The notes under the pieces are model-generated. The model worked only from the letters and a program-made list of their open reading frames with translations. It did not search any database and was not told the origin of the DNA. Positions 31,007-40,389 of a stretch of 64,000 nucleotides of DNA are shown here, piece after piece. Source of the DNA: Pseudomonas sp. JM0905a (GTDB taxonomy: Bacteria > Pseudomonadota > Gammaproteobacteria > Pseudomonadales > Pseudomonadaceae). A program made the translations under genes and the position numbers. Numbering within the stretch: position 1 is the stretch's first letter; each line of letters begins with the position of its first letter. Where the stretch lies: positions 574,603 to 638,602 of the forward strand of contig NZ_JACXBU010000002.1 in the NCBI RefSeq assembly GCF_014700075.1, given 5' to 3'.

Positions 31007-32365
31007 TTACTCGCCGGACACCAGTTGGCGCGCCAGCTGGTTGTGGCGCTCCAGTACCCGCGGCAGATCCACGGTGACCAGATGGCCATCGCGCACCACT
31101 ACCTTGCCGTTGATCACGCTGGTGGAAACGTGGGTCGGGGTGCAGAACACCAGCGCCGCCAGCGGGTCATGCAGGGCACCTGCATAGGCGACGTGATTGA
31201 GGTCGAAGGCCACGAAGTCCGCGACCATGCCCGGCGCCAGGGCGCCGATATCGTCGCGGTTGAGTACCTTGGCACCGCCCAGGGTGGCGATTTCCAGGGC
31301 CTCGCGGGCCGTCATGGCATCCGGACCGAAGCCCACACGTTGCAGCAGCAGCGCCTGGCGCACCTCGCCAATCATGCTGGCGCCGTCGTTCGAGGCCGAA
31401 CCGTCCACACCCAGGCCTACCGGCACGCCGGCATCGCGCATGCGGCGGACCGGGGCGATACCGGAAGCCAGGCGCATGTTCGAGCAGGGGCAGTGAGCAA
31501 CGCCGGTGCCGGTGCGGGCGAACAGCTCGATGCCGTGCTCGTCCAGCTGCACGCAGTGGGCGTGCCAGACATCGTGGCCGACCCAGCCCAGGTCTTCGGC
31601 ATATTCGGCTGGCGTCATGCCGAACTTCTCGCGGCTGTAGGCGATGTCGTTGACGTTCTCGGCCAGGTGCGTGTGCAGGGAAACCCCGTATTGACGGGCC
31701 AGGACCGCGGCTTCGCGCATCAGGTCGCGGCTCACCGAGAAGGGCGAGCACGGTGCTACCACCACCCGCAGCATCGAGCCGTGGGAAGCGTCGTGGTAAT
31801 CCTCGATCAGGCGCTGGGATTCCTTGAGGATGTCGGCTTCCTTCTCCACCACGGAATCCGGCGGCAGTCCGCCCTGGCTGCGGCCGACACTCATGCTGCC
31901 GCGCGCGGCGTGGAAGCGCATGCCGATCTCACCGGCGGCGTGGATGCTGTCATCCAGCTTGCAGCCGTTGGGGTAGATGTAGAGGTGGTCGCTGGAGGTG
32001 GTGCAGCCGGAAAGGATCAGCTCAGCCATCGCGGTCTGGGTGGAAACGCCGATCATCTCTGGAGTCAGGCGCGCCCAGATCGGGTACAGGTTGGTGAGCC
32101 AGTTGAACAGCTCGCCATCCTGGGCCGCCGGCACCACGCGGGTAAGACTCTGGTACATGTGGTGGTGGGTGTTGACTAGGCCGGGGATGACGATCTTGCC
32201 CTTCATATCCAGCACTTCGTCGGCACTCTGCGGCAGCTCGCTGCTCGGTCCGACCTGCACGATGCGGTTGTCCTCGATGAACATCCCGCCCTGCCGGATC
32301 TCCCGGCGCCGGCCATCCATGGTCACCAGCAGGTCGGCGTTCTTCACCAATAGCGTCTTGCCCAT
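31007..32365 (-). CDS. 8-oxoguanine deaminase-like amidohydrolase
   Basis: Probably converts 8-oxoguanine to urate, a scavenging entry to this pathway. The 452-residue amidohydrolase has the HxH region in NTHHHMYQSLTRVVPAAQDG, the DHLYIYPNG loop, SLHTHLAENVNDI, WHAHCVQLDEHGI and VDGSASNDGASM, with the second zinc-type ligand Asp in GLGVDGSA. The NTHHHMYQSLTR string is what I recall from characterised 8-oxoguanine deaminases such as PA0142; other guanine or cytosine-like substrates remain possible. The start at 32365 has AAGGAGAA before it. Confidence 0.85.
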   Translation of the reverse strand: MGKTLLVKNADLLVTMDGRRREIRQGGMFIEDNRIVQVGPSSELPQSADEVLDMKGKIVIPGLVNTHHHMYQSLTRVVPAAQDGELFNWLTNLYPIWARLTPEMIGVSTQTAMAELILSGCTTSSDHLYIYPNGCKLDDSIHAAGEIGMRFHAARGSMSVGRSQGGLPPDSVVEKEADILKESQRLIEDYHDASHGSMLRVVVAPCSPFSVSRDLMREAAVLARQYGVSLHTHLAENVNDIAYSREKFGMTPAEYAEDLGWVGHDVWHAHCVQLDEHGIELFARTGTGVAHCPCSNMRLASGIAPVRRMRDAGVPVGLGVDGSASNDGASMIGEVRQALLLQRVGFGPDAMTAREALEIATLGGAKVLNRDDIGALAPGMVADFVAFDLNHVAYAGALHDPLAALVFCTPTHVSTSVINGKVVVRDGHLVTVDLPRVLERHNQLARQLVSGE

Positions 32366-32520
32366 GCGTATTCTCCTTCGCCTCGAAAGCGATCTTGTTT
32401 TCAATATTCAGAAAGGAACGGGGTCCTTGGGGGACGCCATGGCAAGGCGCGTCATCGAAGACAGTAGGTCTCCTACCGCGAGATGACGTAACGCAGCCAG
32501 GGCTAACCCAAGAAGCTCGA

Positions 32521-33516
32521 TCAGCCGCCGGTCATGCTCATGAAGCGAACAACCTGGACCTGGGAGTCCGCTTGGAAATGGTGCCGCTCAGGCTTGAGCC
32601 TGAGGGCATCGATCAACGCCGCGCGCAGCCGCTCGCCATCGCCGGGGTGACGACGGATCAGCGCCTTGAGGTCCAGCGCGCCTTCGTGACCGAGGCAGAG
32701 CACCAGCTTGCCTTCGGCGGTGACGCGCACACGGTTGCAGTCGCCGCAGAAGTTGCGGCTATGAGGCGAGATGAAGCCGACCTGGGTCTCACTGCCAACC
32801 ACCTGGTAGTAGCGCGAAGGCCCGCCGGTGCGGTAGCTGCTGGGCAATAGCTGGAAGCGCTGCTCCACTCGCTCGCGCACTTCTTCCGAGGTGCAGAGGG
32901 TGACTTTGCGCTCGTGGCTGGAGACGCTGCCGAGGGGCATCTCCTCGATGAAGCTGATATCCAGCCCGCAGTCCACCGCAAAGGCGACGAGGTCCTGAAC
33001 TTCGTCATCGTTGCGGCCTTTCTGTACCACGGTGTTCAGCTTGATCCGACGAAATCCGGCAGCACGCGCAGCGTCGATGCCGGTCAGCACCTGGTCGAGA
33101 CGATCGCGACGGGTGAAGGCGGCGAAACGCTCGCGCTGCAGGGAATCGAGGCTGATGTTAAGACGGGTGACCCCGGCCTTGCGCAGGTCGGCGGCCATGT
33201 GACCGAGCTGGGAACCGTTGCTGGTGATGGCCAGGTCTTCCAACTCCTGGCGGGCGCCCAGGCGCGTCAGCAGCGAGTTCAGCCCCTTGCGTACCAACGG
33301 CTCGCCGCCAGTGATGCGGATGCGCTTCACGCCGAGGCCGATGAAGGCATCAGCGACTGCGTAGAGTTCCTCAAGACTGAGGATCTGCGCCCGAGGTGCG
33401 AAGACCATGTCTTCGCTCATGCAGTAGGTGCAACGGAAGTCGCAGCGGTCAGTGACCGAGAGGCGCAGGTAGGAAATTCGACGCCCGAAGGGATCGAGCA
33501 AGTGGTTGTCTTGCAT
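32521..33516 (-). CDS. moaA: GTP 3',8-cyclase (molybdenum cofactor biosynthesis MoaA)
   Basis: Radical-SAM enzyme for the first MoCo step. The 331-residue protein carries CDFRCTYC (4Fe-4S, SAM; residues about 26-33), the glycine-rich TGGEPLVRKGL motif, and a C-terminal cluster with CGDCNRVRVTAEGKLVLCLG. It ends in SMTGG, the double glycine needed for activity. As I recall, PAO1 has this second copy (moaA2) beside the glyoxylate genes. Co-location with xanthine dehydrogenase suggests dedicated cofactor supply. The start at 33516 is chosen at the family N-terminus LLDPFGRRISYLRLSVTDR. Confidence 0.95.
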   Translation of the reverse strand: MQDNHLLDPFGRRISYLRLSVTDRCDFRCTYCMSEDMVFAPRAQILSLEELYAVADAFIGLGVKRIRITGGEPLVRKGLNSLLTRLGARQELEDLAITSNGSQLGHMAADLRKAGVTRLNISLDSLQRERFAAFTRRDRLDQVLTGIDAARAAGFRRIKLNTVVQKGRNDDEVQDLVAFAVDCGLDISFIEEMPLGSVSSHERKVTLCTSEEVRERVEQRFQLLPSSYRTGGPSRYYQVVGSETQVGFISPHSRNFCGDCNRVRVTAEGKLVLCLGHEGALDLKALIRRHPGDGERLRAALIDALRLKPERHHFQADSQVQVVRFMSMTGG

Positions 33517-33597
33517 GGGTGACGTCTGCCGCAACACGCACCGGACAGGACTCCGATGACATGGACGGATGCCGAATGGAAACAGAATCAAAACTTT

Positions 33598-33607
33598 TTG
33601 TATACAG
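33598..33607. promoter_or_regulatory. One-mismatch operator TTGTATACAG between moaA and TetR genes
   Basis: This matches the regulon palindrome except at the last base. It lies 82 bases from the moaA start and 111 from the TetR start, within the divergent intergenic space. Confidence 0.4.
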
Positions 33608-33717
33608 GAAATTCATCCAGTGGCTCGCTTGAGAGCCCTGCAAAGCGGGTGATAACATGCCCGACCTCTCGCCGGCCGGCCTTCCTGGCGCCCGGGCGAG
33701 TCAGACAAGGAGCCGAT

Positions 33718-34347
33718 GTGAGTAGCATTCGCGAGCGCAACAGAGACCTCATCCTGCGCGCGGCCAGCGAGGAATTCGCCGAAAAAGGGTTCGCCGCCAC
33801 CAAGACGAGCGACATCGCGGCCAAGGCCGGCCTGCCCAAGCCCAACGTCTACTACTACTTCAAGTCTAAAGAGAACCTCTACCGCGAGGTCCTCGAGAGC
33901 ATCGTCGAGCCTCTGCTGCAGGCGTCCGTGCCCTTCAATCAGGCCGGCCACCCCCATGAAGTGCTCACGGCCTATATCCGCTCGAAGATCCGCATCTCCC
34001 GCGACCTGCCCTACGCTTCCAAGGTGTTCGCCAGCGAGATCATGCACGGTGCCCCACACCTCTCGCAGGAACAGACCGAGCACCTCAACCTGCAAGCCAA
34101 GCACAACATCGAGTGCATCCAGGGCTGGATCGATCAGGGCCTGATGGCCAAGGTCGACCCCCATCACCTGCTGTTCAGCATCTGGGCGGCAACCCAGACC
34201 TATGCCGACTTCGATTGGCAGATTTCCACCGTCACCGGCAAGCCCAGCCTCAGCGACGCCGACTATGACGCCGCCGCGGAAACCATCATCCGCCTGGTGA
34301 TCAAGGGCTGTGAAGTGGAAGAAAAGGTTTCGGCGAAGAGCGCCTGA
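33718..34347 (+). CDS. TetR-family transcriptional regulator
   Basis: A 209-residue regulator. The N-terminal HTH (RERNRDLILRAASEEFAEKG, TKTSDIAAKAGLPKPNVYYY, FKSKENLYREVL) is canonical. The C-terminal ligand domain (about 80-200) has FASEIMHGAPHLS and the conserved WAATQTYADFDWQ, as in RutR-like regulators of nucleobase breakdown; a pyrimidine or purine ligand is a guess from that. The start is GTG at 33718, with AAGGAG at 33707-33712. It is divergent from moaA, in the position I recall for PA1504. Confidence 0.9.
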   Translation: MSSIRERNRDLILRAASEEFAEKGFAATKTSDIAAKAGLPKPNVYYYFKSKENLYREVLESIVEPLLQASVPFNQAGHPHEVLTAYIRSKIRISRDLPYASKVFASEIMHGAPHLSQEQTEHLNLQAKHNIECIQGWIDQGLMAKVDPHHLLFSIWAATQTYADFDWQISTVTGKPSLSDADYDAAAETIIRLVIKGCEVEEKVSAKSA

Positions 34348-34421
34348 TACCGACTGCACCGGCCCCTACAGAAAAGCAGCCGCTTCCAGCCATAGTCGCG
34401 ATTTGCCCCCCCCTAAAGACT

Positions 34422-34487
34422 TCGCCCCCACAGAGATGCACTCCCTGTGGGGGCGAATTCATTCGCTGAGGGCTGCGCAGCAGCCCC
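34422..34487. repeat. REP element with two hairpins after the TetR gene
   Basis: A 12-bp stem TCGCCCCCACAG/CTGTGGGGGCGA (34422-34433, 34445-34456) continues into GAATTCATTCGC, the core of the repeat family at 14981. A second stem GGGCTGC/GCAGCCC follows (34470-34486). Confidence 0.7.
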
Positions 34488-34496
34488 TATCAAGCG

Positions 34497-34934
34497 TCAG
34501 GCCGCGCCAGCGTCCGCCTTCAGGCCGGCCGCTTCTACCGCGCTGACTGCGCACTGCTCGTCGATATCGGACGTATCGCCGCTGATGCCAATGGCGCCGA
34601 TCACGACTCCATGACCATCACGGATCAGCACACCGCCCGGTGCCGGCACCAGGTTGCCGTCGGCCAGATTGTTCACCGCACCGATGAAGGCCGGACGCTG
34701 CTGCGCGTCGGCAGCGATCAGGCGCGACCCCTTGCCCAGGGCCACTGCGCCCCACGCCTTGCCGATGGCGATTTGCGGTCGAAGCATGCTGGCGCCGTCC
34801 TGGCGCTGCAGGGTGATCAGGTGGCCGCCGGCATCCAGCACGGCGATGGTCAGCGGTGCCGTGCGCAGCTCGCGACCAACGGTCAGGGCATGGTTGGAAA
34901 TGCTCACAGCGGTTTCCAGGGTCAGGGTGGTCAT
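34497..34934 (-). CDS. GlcG/HbpS-family heme-degrading-type protein
   Basis: A 145-residue protein of the GlcG/HbpS fold: LETAVSISNHALTVGRELR, TIAVLDAGGHLITLQRQDGA, ALGKGSRL, and GGVLIRDGHGVVIGAIGISGDTSDIDEQCA. Members are annotated as glycolate-locus proteins of unknown role, cobalamin adenosyltransferase-like folds or heme-binding proteins; none is proven for this locus. The start at 34934 is set by GAGGAA; the longer upstream frame is rejected. It is divergent from gcl, and a one-mismatch operator lies between them, so a role linked to glyoxylate or glycolate use is plausible. Confidence 0.88.
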   Translation of the reverse strand: MTTLTLETAVSISNHALTVGRELRTAPLTIAVLDAGGHLITLQRQDGASMLRPQIAIGKAWGAVALGKGSRLIAADAQQRPAFIGAVNNLADGNLVPAPGGVLIRDGHGVVIGAIGISGDTSDIDEQCAVSAVEAAGLKADAGAA

Positions 34935-35111
34935 TTTCAAGCGTTCCTCGTGAGTGGTTGAACCTTGTGCGGCGTCGTCTGGGCCAGGGCTGGCGCATTC
35001 CTGTATCCACGCGGGCGTTTTCCAGCCCATCCTGCGACGCATCCGAAAGCTGTAGCTCACTATCCCACCGAACACAAAAAAATCAACAGATAGATACAAT
35101 CACATTATTTT

Positions 35112-35121
35112 TTGTATACAG
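35112..35121. promoter_or_regulatory. One-mismatch operator TTGTATACAG between GlcG-like gene and gcl
   Basis: The same variant as at 33598. An additional half-site GATTGTATCT on the minus strand is near 35086-35095, giving two phased sites toward the GlcG-like gene. Confidence 0.4.
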
Positions 35122-35217
35122 TATTTCCGTCAGCGTTCTGACTATCGCTGGAGAGCCCCGTAAAACAGGCGTTTTAAAAGAGTCGACACCCTGCGACCTT
35201 TAGCCTCACAAATGGCC

Positions 35218-35270
35218 TTGACCCTTCAGTCAGACGATGAATAGAATCCAGCCACGTAGCTTGTATACAA
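35218..35270 (+). promoter_or_regulatory. gcl promoter with downstream operator TTGTATACAA
   Basis: A -35 TTGACC (35218-35223) and a -10 TAGAAT (35242-35247) are spaced 18 bp. The perfect palindrome 35261-35270 starts about 13 bases after the -10, that is just past the predicted transcription start, and ends 25 bases before the ATG. Confidence 0.65.
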
Positions 35271-35295
35271 TTTTCACAAGAAAGAGGCACAAAAC

Positions 35296-37071
<1,776 letters not shown>

Positions 37072-37081
37072 TTGCCGTCTT

Positions 37082-37146
37082 CCCCTCTCCTATTCGTGGT
37101 GGGAGAGGGGCTTTCATCTCCCCTCTCCCGTTCGCGGGAGAGGGGA
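37082..37146. repeat. Two stem-loops in the gcl-hyi junction
   Basis: Stem 1 CCCCTCTCC/GGAGAGGGG (37082-37090, 37102-37110) and stem 2, a 12-bp TCCCCTCTCCCG/CGGGAGAGGGGA with TTCG loop (37119-37130, 37135-37146), precede the hyi ribosome site. There is no T-run, so this looks like an intercistronic stability element, not a terminator. Confidence 0.7.
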
Positions 37147-37163
37147 ACCAGAAGGAGACATTC

Positions 37164-37946
37164 ATGCCCCGTTTTGCCGCCAACCTGTCCATGCTGTTCA
37201 CCGAAGTGGACTTCCTGGACCGTTTCGCCGCTGCCGCCGAAGCCGGCTTCAGCGGTGTCGAATACCTCTTCCCCTACGACTTCCCGGTAGAGGAAATCCG
37301 TGCCCGCCTGGACGCCAACAAGCTGGAGCAGGTGTTGTTCAACCTGCCGGCCGGTGACTGGGGCAAGGGCGAACGTGGCATCGCGTGCCACCCGGACCGC
37401 GTGGAAGAGTTCCGCGCCGGCGTGGACAAGGCCATCGCGTACGCCAAGGTACTGGGCAATACCCAGATCAACTGCCTGGCCGGCATCCGCCCGCAAGGCT
37501 ACGACTGCGCGACCATCGAGAGCACCTTCGTCGAGAACCTCAAGTTCGCCGCCGAGAAGCTCCAGGCCGCCGGAATCAAGCTGGTGATGGAAGCCATCAA
37601 TACCCGCGACATCCCCGGCTTCTACCTGAACAACACCAAGCAGGCCCTGTCCATCCGCGAAAAAGTGGGCAGCGCCAACCTGTTCCTGCAGTACGACATC
37701 TACCACATGCAAATCATGGAAGGAGACCTGGCGCGCACCGTCGAGTCCAACCTCGCCGCGATCAACCATGTGCAGCTTGCCGACAACCCGGGCCGCAACG
37801 AGCCGGGCACCGGCGAGATCAACTACCGCTTCCTCTTCGCGCACCTGGACCGTATCGGCTACCAGGGCTGGATCGGCTGTGAATACAAGCCGGCAACCAC
37901 CACCGCTGCCGGCCTGGGCTGGCTGAAAACCCATAACGCCATCTAA
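37164..37946 (+). CDS. hyi: Hydroxypyruvate isomerase
   Basis: Interconverts hydroxypyruvate and tartronate semialdehyde. The 260-residue TIM barrel of the AP-endonuclease-2/xylose-isomerase superfamily has MPRFAANLSMLFTEVDFLDR, FSGVEYLFPYDFPVEEI, NCLAGIRPQGY, LVMEAINTRDIPGFYL (Glu ligand), QYDIYHMQIMEGDL and EPGTGEINYRFLF, all typical of Hyi. The start is ATG at 37164 behind AAGGAG, 92 bases after gcl. It is 16 bases before glxR. Confidence 0.95.
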   Translation: MPRFAANLSMLFTEVDFLDRFAAAAEAGFSGVEYLFPYDFPVEEIRARLDANKLEQVLFNLPAGDWGKGERGIACHPDRVEEFRAGVDKAIAYAKVLGNTQINCLAGIRPQGYDCATIESTFVENLKFAAEKLQAAGIKLVMEAINTRDIPGFYLNNTKQALSIREKVGSANLFLQYDIYHMQIMEGDLARTVESNLAAINHVQLADNPGRNEPGTGEINYRFLFAHLDRIGYQGWIGCEYKPATTTAAGLGWLKTHNAI

Positions 37947-37962
37947 GAACGAGGTATTCAAC

Positions 37963-38853
37963 ATGGCCAAGATCGGATTCATCGGCACCGGCATCATGGG
38001 CAAGCCCATGGCTCAGAACCTGCAGAAAGCCGGCCACACCCTGTTCTTCTCCGAGCACTTCGACAAGGCTCCGGCCGACCTGCTGGGCGATAACGGCGTC
38101 GCCCTGGCCAACCCGAAAGAAGTTGCCCAGGAAGCCGAGTTCATCATCGTCATGGTTCCGGACACCCCCCAGGTCGACGACGTCCTGTTCCGCAAGGACG
38201 GCATCGCCGAAGGCGTTGGCGCCGGCAAAGTCGTGATCGATATGAGCTCCATCTCCCCCACCGCCACCAAGGTCTTCGCCGAGAAGATCAAGGCGACCGG
38301 CGCTGCCTACCTGGACGCTCCGGTATCCGGCGGTGAAGTCGGCGCCAAGGCCGCGACCCTGAGCATCATGGTCGGTGGCTGCCCGAACGCCTTCGAACGC
38401 GCGCTGCCGCTGTTCCAGGCCATGGGCAAGAACATCACCCGCGTCGGTGCCAACGGTGACGGTCAGACCGCCAAGGTGGCCAACCAGATCATCGTTGCCC
38501 TGAACATCCAGGCCGTTGCCGAAGCCCTGCTGTTCGCCGCCAAGAACGGCGCCGACCCGGCCAAGGTACGTGAGGCCCTGATGGGTGGCTTCGCCGGCTC
38601 CAAGATCCTTGAAGTCCACGGCGAGCGTATGATCAAGGGCACCTTCGATCCGGGCTTCCGCATCAGCCTGCACCAGAAGGACCTGAACCTGGCGCTGTCC
38701 GGCGCCCGCGAACTGGGCCTGAACCTGCCGAACACCGCCAATGCCCAGCAAGTGTTCAGCACCTGCGCGGCGCTCGGCGGCAGCAACTGGGACCACTCCG
38801 GCCTGATCAAGGGTCTGGAGCACATGTCCAACTTCTCGATTCGCGAGGAGTAA
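37963..38853 (+). CDS. glxR: Tartronate-semialdehyde reductase
   Basis: Reduces tartronate semialdehyde to D-glycerate with NAD(P)H. The 296-residue beta-hydroxyacid dehydrogenase has the Rossmann motif GFIGTGIMGKPMAQNL (about 5-20), VIDMSSISPTATK, the substrate loop DAPVSGGEVGAKAATLSIM, and the catalytic lysine region GQTAKVANQIIVALNI (Lys about 170). It is the last gene before a 261-base gap; the ATG follows GAGG at a normal distance. Confidence 0.96.
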   Translation: MAKIGFIGTGIMGKPMAQNLQKAGHTLFFSEHFDKAPADLLGDNGVALANPKEVAQEAEFIIVMVPDTPQVDDVLFRKDGIAEGVGAGKVVIDMSSISPTATKVFAEKIKATGAAYLDAPVSGGEVGAKAATLSIMVGGCPNAFERALPLFQAMGKNITRVGANGDGQTAKVANQIIVALNIQAVAEALLFAAKNGADPAKVREALMGGFAGSKILEVHGERMIKGTFDPGFRISLHQKDLNLALSGARELGLNLPNTANAQQVFSTCAALGGSNWDHSGLIKGLEHMSNFSIREE

Positions 38854-38858
38854 TGTTT

Positions 38859-38939
38859 CGTAGGACGGGTTGAGCGTCAGCGCTGCCCATCGAGCCGGCA
38901 GCTCCCGCGATGGCCAGCGCCCGCTTTCCCCGTCCTACG
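38859..38939. repeat. Inverted pair CGTAGGACGGG after glxR
   Basis: The 11-base arms 38859-38869 and 38929-38939 are exact inverted copies 59 bases apart, beginning 6 bases after the glxR stop. Looks like a REP-type element. Confidence 0.6.
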
Positions 38940-38946
38940 ATCCCTT

Positions 38947-39034
38947 TCGACCCTCCTGGTCCGCGGTGACACGGCGCCAACGACCAGGAAGGTCGATTCC
39001 AGTCCCGAACCGCTGCGTGCGGCGGTTCGGGACT
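38947..39034. repeat. Two long hairpins in the glxR-ttuD gap
   Basis: Hairpin A pairs 38947-38961 with 38982-38996, 15 bp with one mismatch. Hairpin B pairs 39001-39013 with 39022-39034, a perfect 13-bp stem with an 8-base loop. Neither has a T-run, so they are not obvious intrinsic terminators. Confidence 0.65.
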
Positions 39035-39114
39035 GAAATCGGCCTTGAACGCCCGGCGACCCCACTCGCCGGCATGCCGCCCCACAAGAAGCATTCGGCC
39101 ACCTGGAGCCTGCC

Positions 39115-40389
39115 ATGTCCCTCGATCCCAAAGCCTTCCTGCGCGACCTGTTTGCCACCGCCATCGCCGCCGCCCACCCACGCCAGGTACTGGCAGACCA
39201 CCTGCCCGCCGACCGCTCCGGCCGTGTCATCGTCATCGGCGCAGGCAAAGCTGCCGCCGCCATGGCAGAAGTGATCGAACGCGAATGGCAGGGTGAGATC
39301 TCCGGCCTGGTGGTGACCCGTTATGACCACGGCGCCGACTGCAAGAAGATCGAAGTGGTCGAGGCCGCGCATCCCGTGCCCGACGCCGCCGGCCTGGAAA
39401 CCGCTCAGCGCGTGCTCAAACTGGTGAGTGGCCTCCAGGAATCCGACCGGGTGATCTTCCTGCTCTCAGGCGGAGGCTCTTCCCTGCTCGCCCTGCCCGC
39501 CGAAGGCCTGACCCTCAAGGACAAGCAGGCGATCAACAAAGCCCTGCTGAAATCCGGCGCGTCCATCTCCGAGATGAACTGCGTTCGCAAGCACCTCTCG
39601 GCGATCAAGGGCGGCCGCCTGGCCAAGGCCTGCTGGCCCGCCACCGTCTACACCTACGCGATCTCCGACGTGCCCGGCGACGAGGCCACCGTGATCGCCT
39701 CCGGCCCGACCGTAGCCGACCCGACCACCTCCGCCGAAGCGCTGGCTATCCTCGCCCGCTACGAAATCGAGGTACCTGCGCATGTACGTGCCTGGCTGCA
39801 GGACCCGCGCTCGGAAACCGTCAAGCCAGGTGACCCCTGCCTTTCCCGCAGCCATTTCCAGCTCATCGCCACCCCGCAGCAGTCCCTCGATGCTGCTGCC
39901 GAGAAAGTCCGCGCCGCCGGCCTGACCCCGCTGATCCTCGGCGACCTCGAAGGCGAGTCCCGCGAGGTGGCGAAGGTCCACGCCGGCATCGCCCGCCAGG
40001 TGGTGCTGCATGGCCAGCCGATCAAGCCGCCGTGCGTGATCCTCTCCGGTGGCGAGACCACCGTGACCGTGCGCGGCGAAGGCCGTGGCGGACGCAACGC
40101 GGAGTTCCTGTTGAGCCTGACCAACACTCTGAAGGGCCTGCCGGGTGTTTACGCACTGGCCGGCGACACCGACGGCATCGACGGTTCGGAAGACAATGCC
40201 GGCGCCATCATGACCCCCTGCAGCTACAGCCGCGCCATCAAGCAGGGGCTTTCTTCCAGCGATGAGCTGGACAACAACAACGGATACGGGTATTTCGCGG
40301 CCCTCGGCGACCTCATCGTCACCGAACCGACCCGTACCAACGTGAACGACTTCCGCGCCATCCTGATCCTCGAGAGCCCTGAAAAATGA
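39115..40389 (+). CDS. ttuD: Glycerate 2-kinase / hydroxypyruvate reductase family protein (TtuD)
   Basis: A 424-residue member of the DUF4147-MOFRL family. It begins DPKAFLRDLFATAIAAAHP, has RVIVIGAGKAAAAMAEV, the SGGGSSLLALPAEGL nucleotide loop, KHLSAIKGGRLAK, SDVPGDEATVIASGPT, and C-terminal MOFRL motif GRGGRNAEFLLSLTN with DTDGIDGSEDNAGA. Homologues are often called hydroxypyruvate reductase, but biochemically studied MOFRL proteins are glycerate 2-kinases; the latter suits the neighbouring pykF. The start is ATG at 39115, and its TGA overlaps pykF (ATGA). Confidence 0.93.
   Translation: MSLDPKAFLRDLFATAIAAAHPRQVLADHLPADRSGRVIVIGAGKAAAAMAEVIEREWQGEISGLVVTRYDHGADCKKIEVVEAAHPVPDAAGLETAQRVLKLVSGLQESDRVIFLLSGGGSSLLALPAEGLTLKDKQAINKALLKSGASISEMNCVRKHLSAIKGGRLAKACWPATVYTYAISDVPGDEATVIASGPTVADPTTSAEALAILARYEIEVPAHVRAWLQDPRSETVKPGDPCLSRSHFQLIATPQQSLDAAAEKVRAAGLTPLILGDLEGESREVAKVHAGIARQVVLHGQPIKPPCVILSGGETTVTVRGEGRGGRNAEFLLSLTNTLKGLPGVYALAGDTDGIDGSEDNAGAIMTPCSYSRAIKQGLSSSDELDNNNGYGYFAALGDLIVTEPTRTNVNDFRAILILESPEK

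Larger units (their letters stand above)
34935..35295. promoter_or_regulatory. Divergent control region GlcG-like / gcl
   Basis: This 361-base gap has no gene. It has a strong gcl promoter, one perfect operator and one with a single mismatch (35112-35121). Confidence 0.6.
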
